Shown here: in pieces, positions 43,941 through 51,823 of the stretch | Position numbering within the stretch: position 1 is the first letter of the stretch | Layout of the letters: the number at the start of each line of letters is the position of its first letter | Origin: SURF-55 sp040755195 | GTDB lineage: Bacteria; Bacillota; Desulfotomaculia; Desulfotomaculales; Ammonificaceae | Assembly: GCA_040755195.1 (NCBI GenBank) | Contig: JBFMBL010000008.1 | Span: 16,050 to 80,049, forward strand | Reading direction: 5' to 3' | Length of the DNA: 64,000 bases | The notes under the pieces: generated by a model | Told to the model about the DNA's origin: nothing | Databases searched by the model: none | The model's input: only the letters and a program-made list of their open reading frames with translations | Position numbers and translations under genes: made by a program

Positions 43941-45124
43941 TTACACAACTCCTCTTCGGTTGGGAAATCCAACTTCTTTTCAAGCAAACGCCGATCCAGC
44001 GGAACAGATTCCAGCACAGAAACCACCCGCCCGCTTACATTTCCGTCCCCGTAAGGGTCGTAGGGATTGCTCACATGCTCAACGCAACGGCGGAATTCCT
44101 CGTCATACAGAGCCTTTTGCAACCCCGCGGTGATCTCCGCCTTAATGCAAGGCACATCGATCACACTCCCCGCCCGCACCCGGCCTTTTTGCCTGTTCCC
44201 TATATTCACGGTGGGGACTTTAAGCGACGGGGCTTCGATGATGCCGCTCGATGAGTTGCCCACTACCGCCGCGGAATACCTCATAACCCCCAGGTAGCCG
44301 CGTGAACCCAGGCTTTTATACAATCGGGCGTTTTGATTCTGTTCAACATAGCTCTCCCAGGCCTTAATGACTCCCCGGCAACCCACTTCCATTCCGGGGT
44401 AGGTAATGATCTGCCGACAATCCCGAAACTCTTTCAAAGCAGTTATCAGCACGGCGACTTCTCTTTCGGGATCCTCTTGTGTCAAGGTTTCCGGATGGTA
44501 AGTGATTAACAGCGTCCGACGGGTGACATCGATGCCGAAAGCCGCTTTCAGTTCCTCAGGTGTCATCATTTCTTCCTTATGTATGTTTTCTACACCAGGC
44601 GCTCCCACGACGTTGATCCGCCATGCCTCTTCTCCCATCTGCCGCAAACGCCGGGCGTACTCAAAGGTGCTGGGGAAGTGAAGGTGGGCCATCTTCGCCG
44701 CAGCATGGCGCACCTGCTCGTCAAGCGCTCCTTCCGTGGTTTCTCCCCCACAGAGGTGGGCAATAGGCACACGGTTGATGAGCGCCCCGACAAGTGGAAT
44801 TAGCAAGTCGTAACGATCCCCCAGGATAACAACAATATCCGGTGGCTGAGCGGAAAAAAGGGAGGCAATCTCCGTTACACCCAGACCGACGGATTTAATG
44901 ATGGCATCGGGACGGTCTGAAGCTTGAGCGCCGCTTACAAAAAAAGCGATCGGCAGACCGTCGGCTATTATCTCCTGCTTTGTACAGCCATAACCGGGGG
45001 CGAGATGAGCGCCGCCGATAGCAAGGCTTAATTCCAACCGGTCTGAGGCCATAATACCCCTGATTATGGGTTTTAAAAGGCCATACTCGGCGCGTGAGGC
45101 TGAGAAGACCATTACCCGGCGCAT
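43937..45124 (-). CDS. legG: Hydrolysing NDP-sugar 2-epimerase (LegG/NeuC family)
   Basis: The enzyme removes the nucleotide from a nucleotide-linked diamino sugar and inverts C2. The 395-residue protein has the NeuC features: FSASRAEYGLLKPIIRGIMA, VILGDRYDLLIPLVGALINR, HLCGGETTEGALDEQVRHAA, and SSSGIIEAPSLKVPTVNIGN with the nucleotide-binding RQKGRVRAGSVID. It is coupled to legI. In Campylobacter the homologue uses a GDP-linked substrate, in agreement with ptmE here. Confidence 0.91.
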   Translation of the reverse strand: MRRVMVFSASRAEYGLLKPIIRGIMASDRLELSLAIGGAHLAPGYGCTKQEIIADGLPIAFFVSGAQASDRPDAIIKSVGLGVTEIASLFSAQPPDIVVILGDRYDLLIPLVGALINRVPIAHLCGGETTEGALDEQVRHAAAKMAHLHFPSTFEYARRLRQMGEEAWRINVVGAPGVENIHKEEMMTPEELKAAFGIDVTRRTLLITYHPETLTQEDPEREVAVLITALKEFRDCRQIITYPGMEVGCRGVIKAWESYVEQNQNARLYKSLGSRGYLGVMRYSAAVVGNSSSGIIEAPSLKVPTVNIGNRQKGRVRAGSVIDVPCIKAEITAGLQKALYDEEFRRCVEHVSNPYDPYGDGNVSGRVVSVLESVPLDRRLLEKKLDFPTEEELCK

Positions 45125-45784
45125 TCAGAACACTTCCTTCAGCGACTTTATGAACCTCGCCGGGTTCCCCGCAACCACGGTCCAGGGTTCCACGTCGTGG
45201 AGCACCACCGCTCCGGCGCCGACTACCGCACCTTCACCCAGGGCGACCCCCTGAATAACGACCGCTCCGGCCCCCACGTGAGCCAAACTACCTACGCGAA
45301 CCCCGCCGCATAATACCGCGCCCGGCGCGACGTGCACGTGTTCGCCGAGTACACAGTCATGCTCAACCACGGCAGCGGAATTGATAATGGTATTCACGCC
45401 GAACTCAACCCGCGGATTTACCACAGCGCCCGGCGCAATCACCAAACCTTCTACGGGAAGAACCCCATCCGCCACAATAGCAGCTGGATGAACTAAAGGA
45501 GGGGTGGAAAATCCCAGGCTATGAATATGCTCATATATCCGGCGCCGCGGCCTGTTGTCTCCCACTCCTCCCACACCCAAAGCGGCCAGTTTGACGCCCT
45601 GCTTCCACAGCGAGGGTAAAACGTTATCGTTTCCAAGATACCTAAACTTCAAACGGGCCGCAGGCGGAGGATTTCCAGGCGCGGTGTGGCCGGCTATTTG
45701 ATATCTCCCGATTTTCAATATGATGTCGGCCACTACCTTAGCATGACCGCCCGCACCGATGATCACAATCTGTGGTAGGTTCAT
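45125..45784 (-). CDS. legH: Sugar O/N-acyltransferase of the PglD/NeuD family (LegH)
   Basis: This enzyme acetylates the 4-amino group of the 4-amino-6-deoxy sugar made by LegC. The 219-residue protein has an N-terminal Rossmann part (IVIIGAGGHAKVVADIILKI) and a left-handed beta helix of hexapeptide repeats (EGLVIAPGAVVNPRVEFGVN, HVHVAPGAVLCGGVRVGSLA) with His in the EHDCVLG catalytic segment. ATG 45784 lies 47 bases inside legC. It ends next to the legG start. Confidence 0.9.
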   Translation of the reverse strand: MNLPQIVIIGAGGHAKVVADIILKIGRYQIAGHTAPGNPPPAARLKFRYLGNDNVLPSLWKQGVKLAALGVGGVGDNRPRRRIYEHIHSLGFSTPPLVHPAAIVADGVLPVEGLVIAPGAVVNPRVEFGVNTIINSAAVVEHDCVLGEHVHVAPGAVLCGGVRVGSLAHVGAGAVVIQGVALGEGAVVGAGAVVLHDVEPWTVVAGNPARFIKSLKEVF

Positions 45785-46907
45785 CTAACTTCCACCTTGA
45801 CAATAAGAGTCGGCATGTCTCACGAATATCTTCCTCTTTGAGAAAACTGGCGCTTGGAAGATTAAGCCCTCTTTCGTGCAAGGATTCGGCCACCGGACAT
45901 TCTCTGAAGCAATATTTTCTATATGGCGGCTGACGGTTAATTGACTTGAACAGAGGCCGCACCTGGACCCCCGCGGCCTTGAGTCTCTGCGCTACGGAAA
46001 TCCTGTCTTCTCCAAACCGTTTGGGATCGATTAATACGGAAAAAAGCCACCAGCCGCTTTCTGCGCTTTCTGCCTCATGCTGCCATTCCAGTCCCGGCAG
46101 CCTCTGTAGAAGCTCCCGGTAAATCGCAGCATTACGTCGCTTAGTTGCCAAAAACTCCGGCAAGCGCTCCATCTGCGCAAGTCCGAGCGCCGCTTGTAAA
46201 TTAGTCAACCGGTAGTTATAACCTATCTCTTGATGCTCATACTCTGTGATCCCCGGCATCCGCCCCTGGTTTACCAGCAAGCGCGCCCTTGCGGCCAGTT
46301 CCGGATCATCCGTCACCAGCATGCCGCCGCCGCCGGTTGTCATAACCTTGTTCCCGTTAAAACTAAACACCCCGATTTTACCGAAGGTCCCGACATGCTT
46401 GCCTTTATAGGTGCTTCCAAGCGCTTCGGCGGCGTCTTCAACGACGGACAGGCCGTGTTTGGAGGCTACCTTAACAACCCCGGTCATGTCGGCAGGGTTT
46501 CCGTACAGATGCACAGGAACGACCGCGCGCGTCCGCTTGGTAATCGCCTCTTCCATCGCGTCAACGCTGATATTCCACGTCTGAGGATCAACATCGACAA
46601 CCACCGGTGTCGCTCCAAGGTAGACCACCGGATTCACGGTGCCGATAAAGGTAAGGGCCGGAACGATGACCTCATCGCCGGGTCTGATCCCCAAAAGCCG
46701 TAAGGCAAGGTGTATGGCCGACGTGCCGTTTACGGTGGCCACGGCGCACCGCGCTCCCACGTAAGCGGCAAAGCGCTCCTCGAACTCCCCGATCAGCGGA
46801 CCCGCCGACGAAACGTAGCCGCTCTCGAGGGCACGCATCACGTATTCCCTTTCCAATTCGCCAATGTTCGGAGCGTCGATCGGAATCCGGATGTCTGAGT
46901 TGGTCAT
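45738..46907 (-). CDS. legC: PLP aminotransferase LegC (DegT/DnrJ/EryC1)
   Basis: LegC aminates the 4-keto sugar produced by LegB. The 389-residue protein has the PLP features VVEDAAEALGSTYKGKHVGT and the Schiff-base lysine K187 in FSFNGNKVMTTGGGGML, unlike the PseC-like gene at 18215 where this lysine is lost. The C-terminal end (DEPTTDCDHRCGRSC) overlaps legH by 47 bases and looks unlike the family, perhaps an extension by a late frameshift. ATG 46907 is clear. It follows legB after a gap of repeats and a pseudogene. Confidence 0.92.
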   Translation of the reverse strand: MTNSDIRIPIDAPNIGELEREYVMRALESGYVSSAGPLIGEFEERFAAYVGARCAVATVNGTSAIHLALRLLGIRPGDEVIVPALTFIGTVNPVVYLGATPVVVDVDPQTWNISVDAMEEAITKRTRAVVPVHLYGNPADMTGVVKVASKHGLSVVEDAAEALGSTYKGKHVGTFGKIGVFSFNGNKVMTTGGGGMLVTDDPELAARARLLVNQGRMPGITEYEHQEIGYNYRLTNLQAALGLAQMERLPEFLATKRRNAAIYRELLQRLPGLEWQHEAESAESGWWLFSVLIDPKRFGEDRISVAQRLKAAGVQVRPLFKSINRQPPYRKYCFRECPVAESLHERGLNLPSASFLKEEDIRETCRLLLSRWKLDEPTTDCDHRCGRSC

Positions 46908-46914
46908 GACTCCT

Positions 46915-47090
46915 CCGTCTAGTCCTCCATACTAGTCCTCGGTCCTCAGTCCTCAGTCCTCAGTCTTGGAGACATAAAGCATACTTTCTACGAAGACCCT
47001 CGTCGCCGACCCAGAACTTACCTTCTGAATCCCTTCTTTCTGTTCCCGGACTTAGGACTCGAGACTCGGGACTTAGGATTTACGACTTGA
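46915..47090. repeat. Heptamer repeats between legC and the pseudogene
   Basis: GTCCTCA/GTCCTCG units (46920-46965) and, after a non-repetitive stretch, GGACTTA/GGACTCG/GAGACTC units (about 47048-47090) occur. Another GGACTTA unit-like fragment touches the pseudogene at 47318-47328. Confidence 0.8.
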
Positions 47091-47091
47091 A

Positions 47092-47313
47092 ACTTTGGGC
47101 TTAGCAAGATACTTTATCATACTGCTGATAAGTCGCCCGGTTTCCGACGTTAATTCATATAGATCCGGCAAATTGTGTTTCACTGATCAGTCCGGCATCT
47201 TTAGCAACATAGATCTGAGCTTTTACTTCAGCCGCCGATCCCTTCGCAATGGAAAGGAAATGTCGAAACTCCTTGTCTCCCTTGCGCTCAAAGCCTTCAG
47301 CTATGTTTGACAT
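47092..47313 (-). pseudogene. Truncated, frameshifted copy of the four-helix-bundle gene
   Basis: On the minus strand from ATG 47313 the reading is MSNIAEGFERKGDKEFRHFL, then SIAKGSAAEVKAQIYVAKDA and GLISETQFAGSI followed by a stop. This matches residues 50 onward of the intact gene at 42428-42832. A one-base deletion near 47165 breaks the frame; shifting frame restores DLYELTSETGRLISSMIKYL. The first 49 codons are missing and replaced by a GGACTTA-type heptamer. It therefore is a remnant, not a gene. Confidence 0.88.
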
Positions 47314-47325
47314 GACAACTTAGGA

Positions 47326-48303
47326 CTATACATTATAAAAATCCGCTTTATACAAATGAAGGTTCTCCCTGAACCAGTCCACGGTTTCCCGCAAACCTTC
47401 CTCAAGCGAGTATTGCAGCGCCCACCCCGTAAGTTTGCGCGCCTTGTTGTTTGCGCACACCAGGCGTCCTACCTCGCTATTTGTTGGTCTTATCCTTTTT
47501 TTTTCTTCTTCCACGCTAAATCTTAACCCTGTAATGTCTGCGACCATTTCAACGATCTCTTTGATAGAATTCTCGCGCCCGGCGCCGATGTTGACAACCT
47601 CACCCACCGTCCGCTCAGAGAAGCCGACCGCCAAAATGCCGGAAACCGTATCGCGAACGTAATTAAAATCACGCGTCGGGCTTAGGCTGCCGAGATGAAG
47701 AGTCTTTTCACCTCTGATAGACTGCGTAATGATGGTGGGAATAACTGCTCTCGCGGACTGCCGTGGCCCGAACGTGTTAAACGGCCTGGCCACCACGACG
47801 GGCAGGCCGAAAGACCGGTAATAACTCAGCGCAAGCTGGTCGGCGGCGATTTTCGAGGCGGCGTAGGGCGACTGTGCCTGCAGCGGGTGCTCCTCGTCAA
47901 TGGGCACGTACCTTGCCGTTCCATACACCTCGGACGTGGAGGTATGCACCACCCGCCCCACCCCTTCTTCACGTGCGGCCTGGAGGATGTTATAGGTTCC
48001 TTCCACATTCGTCTTAACGTAAGCGAGCGGTGAAACATAAGAGTAAGGAATACCGATCAGCGCCGCAAGATGGAACACCACATCCACCCCGCGTACCACC
48101 TCTTTAACGACGTCGTAATCGCGGATATCGCCGACGCAAACTTCAACTTTTGGGAGACACGGCAGTGTTTGCAGCCAGCCCCAGTCGTTGCGGGCGTTGT
48201 ACCGCACGAAGGCTTTCACCTCATATCCCCGTTTTACGAGTTCCTCGACCAGGTGGGAACCGATAAAGCCGGCCGCGCCGGTGACTAATACCTTCAACTT
48301 CAT
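47326..48303 (-). CDS. legB: NAD-dependent sugar 4,6-dehydratase (LegB)
   Basis: LegB starts the legionaminic acid route by 4,6-dehydration of a GlcNAc nucleotide. The 325-residue protein is an extended SDR: VTGAAGFIGSHLVEELVKRG, HTSTSEVYGTARYVPIDEEH with the TSE dehydratase motif, SPYAASKIAADQLALSYYRS, RDFNYVRDTVSGILAVGF. It is the first gene of the minus-strand glycan cluster, divergent from the flagellins. ATG 48303. With ptmE present, GDP-GlcNAc is the likely substrate. Confidence 0.91.
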   Translation of the reverse strand: MKLKVLVTGAAGFIGSHLVEELVKRGYEVKAFVRYNARNDWGWLQTLPCLPKVEVCVGDIRDYDVVKEVVRGVDVVFHLAALIGIPYSYVSPLAYVKTNVEGTYNILQAAREEGVGRVVHTSTSEVYGTARYVPIDEEHPLQAQSPYAASKIAADQLALSYYRSFGLPVVVARPFNTFGPRQSARAVIPTIITQSIRGEKTLHLGSLSPTRDFNYVRDTVSGILAVGFSERTVGEVVNIGAGRENSIKEIVEMVADITGLRFSVEEEKKRIRPTNSEVGRLVCANNKARKLTGWALQYSLEEGLRETVDWFRENLHLYKADFYNV

Positions 48304-48585
48304 TAATTAAATCCCCTTATTTAAAGCTATAAAGCCAGTATCGAGGTTGGTTCGACATACTTCAGCAAATTTCCTGCAATCATCGTGGAAATTTCTGCTT
48401 AAAGACGAGCCTTTACAGTTTTATCTACCTGGCTCGGGAAAAACTTAACCGATTATCGGCGATTGGAGAGATTGATCGGATGTCGCGGCAACTAAAAACG
48501 GCCGAACAAAACAATGGCGGAACGAAAACAGGGTTGGGAATTTGCAATTGCGCTTTGCAGCTCAAAGTTTAGGCTGAAAGTCCTA
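48304..48585. other. Gene-free region between legB and the flagellin promoter
   Basis: No coding sequence was found. It should hold the promoter of the leg cluster (minus strand), but no convincing box pair was identified. A small palindrome, CCGATTATCGG, lies at 48449-48459. The rest looks unremarkable. Confidence 0.6.
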
Positions 48586-48612
48586 TAAACGTGGGGCGGA
48601 CGCTGCCGATTA
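48586..48612 (+). promoter_or_regulatory. Sigma-28 (SigD/FliA) promoter of the flagellin operon
   Basis: TAAA (48586-48589) is followed after exactly 15 bases by GCCGATTA (48605-48612), a near-perfect match to the flagellar sigma-28 consensus. The expected start of transcription, about 48618-48620, coincides with the first base of the leader hairpin. FlgM, the sigma-28 antagonist, is encoded at 60287. Confidence 0.88.
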
Positions 48613-48617
48613 AAACA

Positions 48618-48697
48618 GTGAGAGCACCTGCCTGGGCCTTCCGCCGGGCGGTCGACGGAAGGGAAAGCGGGCCTGGCAAGCACTCTCACAACCACCT
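48618..48697 (+). ncRNA. Structured flagellin leader element, copy 1
   Basis: This segment forms the 5' end of the flagellin mRNA. GTGAGAG (48618-48624) pairs with CTCTCAC (48683-48689); inner GCC/GGC and CTTCCG/CGGAAG pairings extend it. The 21-base 5' part and the 15-base 3' part (ending AACCACCT) recur almost unchanged at 49563-49649. An ACGGA motif (48655-48659) and the AAGGA of the ribosome site (48718-48722) fit the ANGGA sites bound by CsrA. Confidence 0.7.
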
Positions 48698-48734
48698 AAC
48701 CAAATTATAGCACAGGAAAGGAGGAACTCAAACC

Positions 48735-49559
48735 ATGATTATCAACCACAACATAATGGCGCTGAACGCCTGGAGGGGTTTGGGACAAACCGACAGCGCG
48801 CTTGGCAAATCGCTGGAGAAGTTGTCGTCGGGCATGCGGATCAACCGCGCCGCCGACGACGCCGCGGGGCTGGCCATTTCCGAAAAAATGCGCGGTCAGA
48901 TCCGGGGCCTGTCCCAGGCGATCCGCAACGCGCAGGACGGCATCTCGCTCCTCCAGACGGCTGAAGGCGCCCTGAATGAAACGCACAGCATCCTCCAGCG
49001 TATGCGCGAGCTGGCCGTGCAGTCGGCGAACGACACCAACACAAGCGCCGACAGATCGCAGATCCAACAGGAGGTAAACCAGCTCATTACCGAAATCAAC
49101 CGCATCGGAAACAATACCGAATTCAACACCCAGAAGCTGCTCAACGGTACCCTGAAAAGTAAACTGATTCAGATTGGGGCAAACTCGGGGCAAAACCTTT
49201 CCATAACCATCGCCACAATGACGGTTACCGCTCTGGGCGGTACGAGCGGGTTGAAAGGCCTCAGCGTTTCGACACAGGTCAAAGCAAACAGCGCCATCTC
49301 GAAGATCCAGAGCGCCATCAACGATGTTTCTTCGGAAAGGGCCAAGCTCGGCGCCATCCAGAACCGTCTGGAACATACCATCGCCAACCTCGGCGTAGCG
49401 TCGGAAAACCTGACCGCAGCCGAGTCTCGTGTCCGCGACGTGGACATGGCGCAAGAGATGATGCTCTTCACCAAGAACCAGATTCTCGTCCAGGCCGGTA
49501 CCGTAATGCTGGCTCAGGCCAACATGGCACCGCAGTCAGTGCTCAAGCTGCTTGGATAA
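48735..49559 (+). CDS. fliC1: Flagellin 1
   Basis: Flagellin is the subunit of the flagellar filament. The 274 residues are the conserved D0/D1 ends with a short middle: MIINHNIMALNAWRGLGQTD at the start, SSGMRINRAADDAAGLAISE, and the C-terminal SRVRDVDMAQEMMLFTKNQI ending SVLKLLG. The variable part is only about residues 135-195, so D2/D3 domains are absent; Ser/Thr there are candidate glycosylation sites. AAAGGAGG precedes ATG 48735. It is the first gene behind the sigma-28 promoter and the structured leader. Confidence 0.97.
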   Translation: MIINHNIMALNAWRGLGQTDSALGKSLEKLSSGMRINRAADDAAGLAISEKMRGQIRGLSQAIRNAQDGISLLQTAEGALNETHSILQRMRELAVQSANDTNTSADRSQIQQEVNQLITEINRIGNNTEFNTQKLLNGTLKSKLIQIGANSGQNLSITIATMTVTALGGTSGLKGLSVSTQVKANSAISKIQSAINDVSSERAKLGAIQNRLEHTIANLGVASENLTAAESRVRDVDMAQEMMLFTKNQILVQAGTVMLAQANMAPQSVLKLLG

Positions 49560-49562
49560 ACG

Positions 49563-49649
49563 GTGAGAGCACCTGCCTGGGCCATGCTCCTCGCCGGGCG
49601 ACCGACGGAAGGGACAGGCGCGCCTTGGCTGGCACTCTCACAACCACCT
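49563..49649 (+). ncRNA. Structured flagellin leader element, copy 2 (intercistronic)
   Basis: Copy 2 begins three bases after the flagellin 1 stop. GTGAGAG (49563-49569) pairs with CTCTCAC (49635-49641); the conserved CGCCGGGCG (49592-49600) and CGACGGAAGGGA blocks are present, while the segments between vary in length and sequence. No sigma-28 boxes precede it, so it is probably part of a read-through transcript and acts as RNA. It does not precede flagellin 3. Confidence 0.7.
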
Positions 49650-49685
49650 GCATGAACTGTAATAAAGAAAGGAGGAATAAAAACC

Positions 49686-50498
49686 ATGATTATCAACCAT
49701 AACATAATGGCGCTTAACGCCTGGCGAGGCCTGGGCCAAACCGATAACGCGCTCGGCAAATCGCTCGAGAAACTGTCGTCGGGTATGCGGATTAACCGCG
49801 CCGCCGATGACGCCGCCGGGCTGGCCATTTCCGAAAAGATGCGCGGCCAGATCCGGGGTCTGAACCAAGCGGTCCGCAACGCGCAGGACGGGATTTCGCT
49901 TTTGCAGACGGCTGAAGGCGCCCTGAACGAAACGCACAGCATCCTGCAGCGGATGCGCGAGCTGGCTGTTCAATCGGCTAACGATACGAATACCAGCGGC
50001 GACCGGGCGCAAATCCAACAGGAAGTCAACCAGCTTATTACCGAAATCAACCGCATCGGAAATAATACCGAATTTAACACCCAGAAACTTCTGAACGGAT
50101 CTTTGAGTGGAAAACTAATCCAGATAGGAGCTAACTCAGGGCAGAACCTGATGTTTTCCGTTGCGAATATGAAGGCCGGCGCACTTGGTGTTAGCGCGCT
50201 TAATGTTTCCGCTCAGGGAAGCGCAAATCACGCCATAACCCTCGTCCAGAGCGCCATTAATAAGGTCTCCACGGAGCGTGCAAAGCTCGGCGCCATTCAG
50301 AACCGTCTGGAACACACCATCGCCAACCTCGGCGTAGCTTCAGAGAACTTGACGGCAGCCGAGTCACGTGTCCGCGACGTGGACATGGCGCAAGAGATGA
50401 TGCTTTTCACCAAGAACCAGATCCTTGTCCAGGCGGGTACCGTCATGCTCGCCCAGGCCAATATGGCCCCGCAGTCGGTGCTCAAGCTGCTTGGGTAG
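49686..50498 (+). CDS. fliC2: Flagellin 2
   Basis: The 270-residue protein is a second filament subunit with the same D0/D1 ends as flagellin 1. Its first 216 bases (49686-49901) are identical to those of flagellin 3, while flagellin 1 differs at many synonymous sites, showing recent gene conversion or duplication between copies 2 and 3. The middle (about 140-190: MKAGALGVSALNVSAQGSAN) is its own. AAAGGAGG precedes ATG 49686. It is preceded by leader copy 2. Confidence 0.97.
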   Translation: MIINHNIMALNAWRGLGQTDNALGKSLEKLSSGMRINRAADDAAGLAISEKMRGQIRGLNQAVRNAQDGISLLQTAEGALNETHSILQRMRELAVQSANDTNTSGDRAQIQQEVNQLITEINRIGNNTEFNTQKLLNGSLSGKLIQIGANSGQNLMFSVANMKAGALGVSALNVSAQGSANHAITLVQSAINKVSTERAKLGAIQNRLEHTIANLGVASENLTAAESRVRDVDMAQEMMLFTKNQILVQAGTVMLAQANMAPQSVLKLLG

Positions 50499-50545
50499 CT
50501 TCAAGGCAACGCTCTTAGAACGTCCGAAAGGAGGAAACAGACGCT

Positions 50546-51364
50546 ATGATTATCAACCATAACATAATGGCGCTTAACGCCTGGCGAGGCCTGGGCCAAA
50601 CCGATAACGCGCTCGGCAAATCGCTCGAGAAACTGTCGTCGGGTATGCGGATTAACCGCGCCGCCGATGACGCCGCCGGGCTGGCCATTTCCGAAAAGAT
50701 GCGCGGCCAGATCCGGGGTCTGAACCAAGCGGTCCGCAACGCGCAGGACGGGATTTCGCTTCTGCAGACGGCTGAAGGTGCCCTGAACGAAACGCACAGC
50801 ATCCTGCAACGGATGCGCGAGCTGGCTGTTCAATCGGCTAACGATACCAATACCACCGCCGACCGGCAGCAGATCCAACAGGAAGTAACCCAGCTCATTA
50901 CGGAGATCAACCGTATTGCGAGCAATACGGAGTTTAACACCCAGAAACTTCTGGACGGAACCATGAACAACAAAATTATTCAGATAGGCGCCAACTCCGG
51001 CCAGAACTTGAGTTTTTCTATCTCAAATATGAAAGCTGCTTCACTTGGTGCCGGTTTAAGCGGTCTCTGCGTTACGACACAGACACTGGCAAATGCTGCC
51101 GTTGGAAAGGTCCAAAGCGCCATCGACGACGTATCAGCGCAACGCGCCAAGCTCGGCGCCATCCAGAACCGTCTGGAACACACCATCGCCAACCTCGGCG
51201 TAGCGGCGGAAAACCTTACGGCAGCCGAGTCGCGGGTCCGTGACGTGGATATGGCGCAAGAGATGATGCTTTTCACGAAGAACCAAATCCTTGTCCAGGC
51301 CGGTACCGTCATGCTGGCTCAGGCCAATATGGCCCCGCAGTCGGTGCTCAAGCTGCTTGGATAG
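50546..51364 (+). CDS. fliC3: Flagellin 3
   Basis: The 272-residue protein is a third filament subunit. It shares a perfectly identical 5' coding segment with flagellin 2 and carries its own middle part (MKAAASLGAG-like; SGLCVTTQTLANAAVGKVQS). That segment contains a cysteine, uncommon in flagellins. The gap before it is only 47 bases and lacks the structured leader. A strong hairpin terminator follows at 51377. Confidence 0.97.
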   Translation: MIINHNIMALNAWRGLGQTDNALGKSLEKLSSGMRINRAADDAAGLAISEKMRGQIRGLNQAVRNAQDGISLLQTAEGALNETHSILQRMRELAVQSANDTNTTADRQQIQQEVTQLITEINRIASNTEFNTQKLLDGTMNNKIIQIGANSGQNLSFSISNMKAASLGAGLSGLCVTTQTLANAAVGKVQSAIDDVSAQRAKLGAIQNRLEHTIANLGVAAENLTAAESRVRDVDMAQEMMLFTKNQILVQAGTVMLAQANMAPQSVLKLLG

Positions 51365-51376
51365 GCCGTGTTACCA

Positions 51377-51418
51377 CCTGGGGGACCCGTCCGAACAGGC
51401 CGGGCCCCCCGGGGTTTT
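51377..51418 (+). terminator. Terminator after the flagellin genes
   Basis: A very G/C-rich stem (CCTGGGGGACCCG against CGGGCCCCCCGG) with a loop of about 11 bases is followed by GGTTTTCG. It lies 12 bases after flagellin 3 and probably reduces read-through to the maf group. Confidence 0.75.
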
Positions 51419-51445
51419 CGATTATCTTAGGGGGAGGAGTACCAA

Positions 51446-51823
51446 ATGAACTGTGATGTTTTAAAAGACCTTAGAGAAAGACTAAACGAACTTGTGCCTA
51501 CCCTCGAACAAGCCGCAAGAGAAGTAGCTGCCTTGCTTCAGCAAGGGAATGTGGGGCGCGGCCTCAACGGATTACATGAAGTCCTTGAGGCGCTGCAGTA
51601 TTTTCACGAGGGTTTGGATCTCCTGATCAAGGCAGACGGGGATGCCTTATACTGGAGCGGGTTCTCGGGTCTACGGGAAAAACTCGACCAGATCTACCCG
51701 CCCGTCTTTGCAGCCCTCGAAGCTAATGACATGGTTACCCTTGCGGATTTACTGGAATTCGAACTGGCGGATACATTTGCGCAGTATTACAGCGATGGTG
51801 GATTACTATGGCAGACACAGTAA
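51446..51823 (+). CDS. Unknown helical protein coupled to Maf
   Basis: I do not recognise this 125-residue protein. It is largely helical and acidic (RLNELVPTLEQAAREVAALL, GLNGLHEVLEALQYFHEGLD), ends DTFAQYYSDGGLLWQTQ, and has no signal peptide or membrane segment. Its last 16 bases overlap the maf start, and GGGGGAGG precedes its own ATG, so it is coexpressed with maf. A helper of Maf or a flagellin chaperone is possible; this rests on position only. Confidence 0.75.
   Translation: MNCDVLKDLRERLNELVPTLEQAAREVAALLQQGNVGRGLNGLHEVLEALQYFHEGLDLLIKADGDALYWSGFSGLREKLDQIYPPVFAALEANDMVTLADLLEFELADTFAQYYSDGGLLWQTQ

Noticed and set aside
48449..48460. Sigma-28-like GCCGATAA on the minus strand upstream of legB
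   Set aside because: No TAAA box at 14-16 bases upstream; the match arises from the small palindrome CCGATTATCGG.
48618..48689. tRNA-like stretch (AGAGCACCTGCCT resembles the D-arm/anticodon part of tRNAs)
   Set aside because: No acceptor stem, T-arm or TTCGA loop follows at the right distances; the fold fits a long hairpin instead.
48618..48697. c-di-GMP riboswitch before the flagellin gene
   Set aside because: The conserved core of the GEMM families is absent and the pairing pattern is a single extended hairpin.
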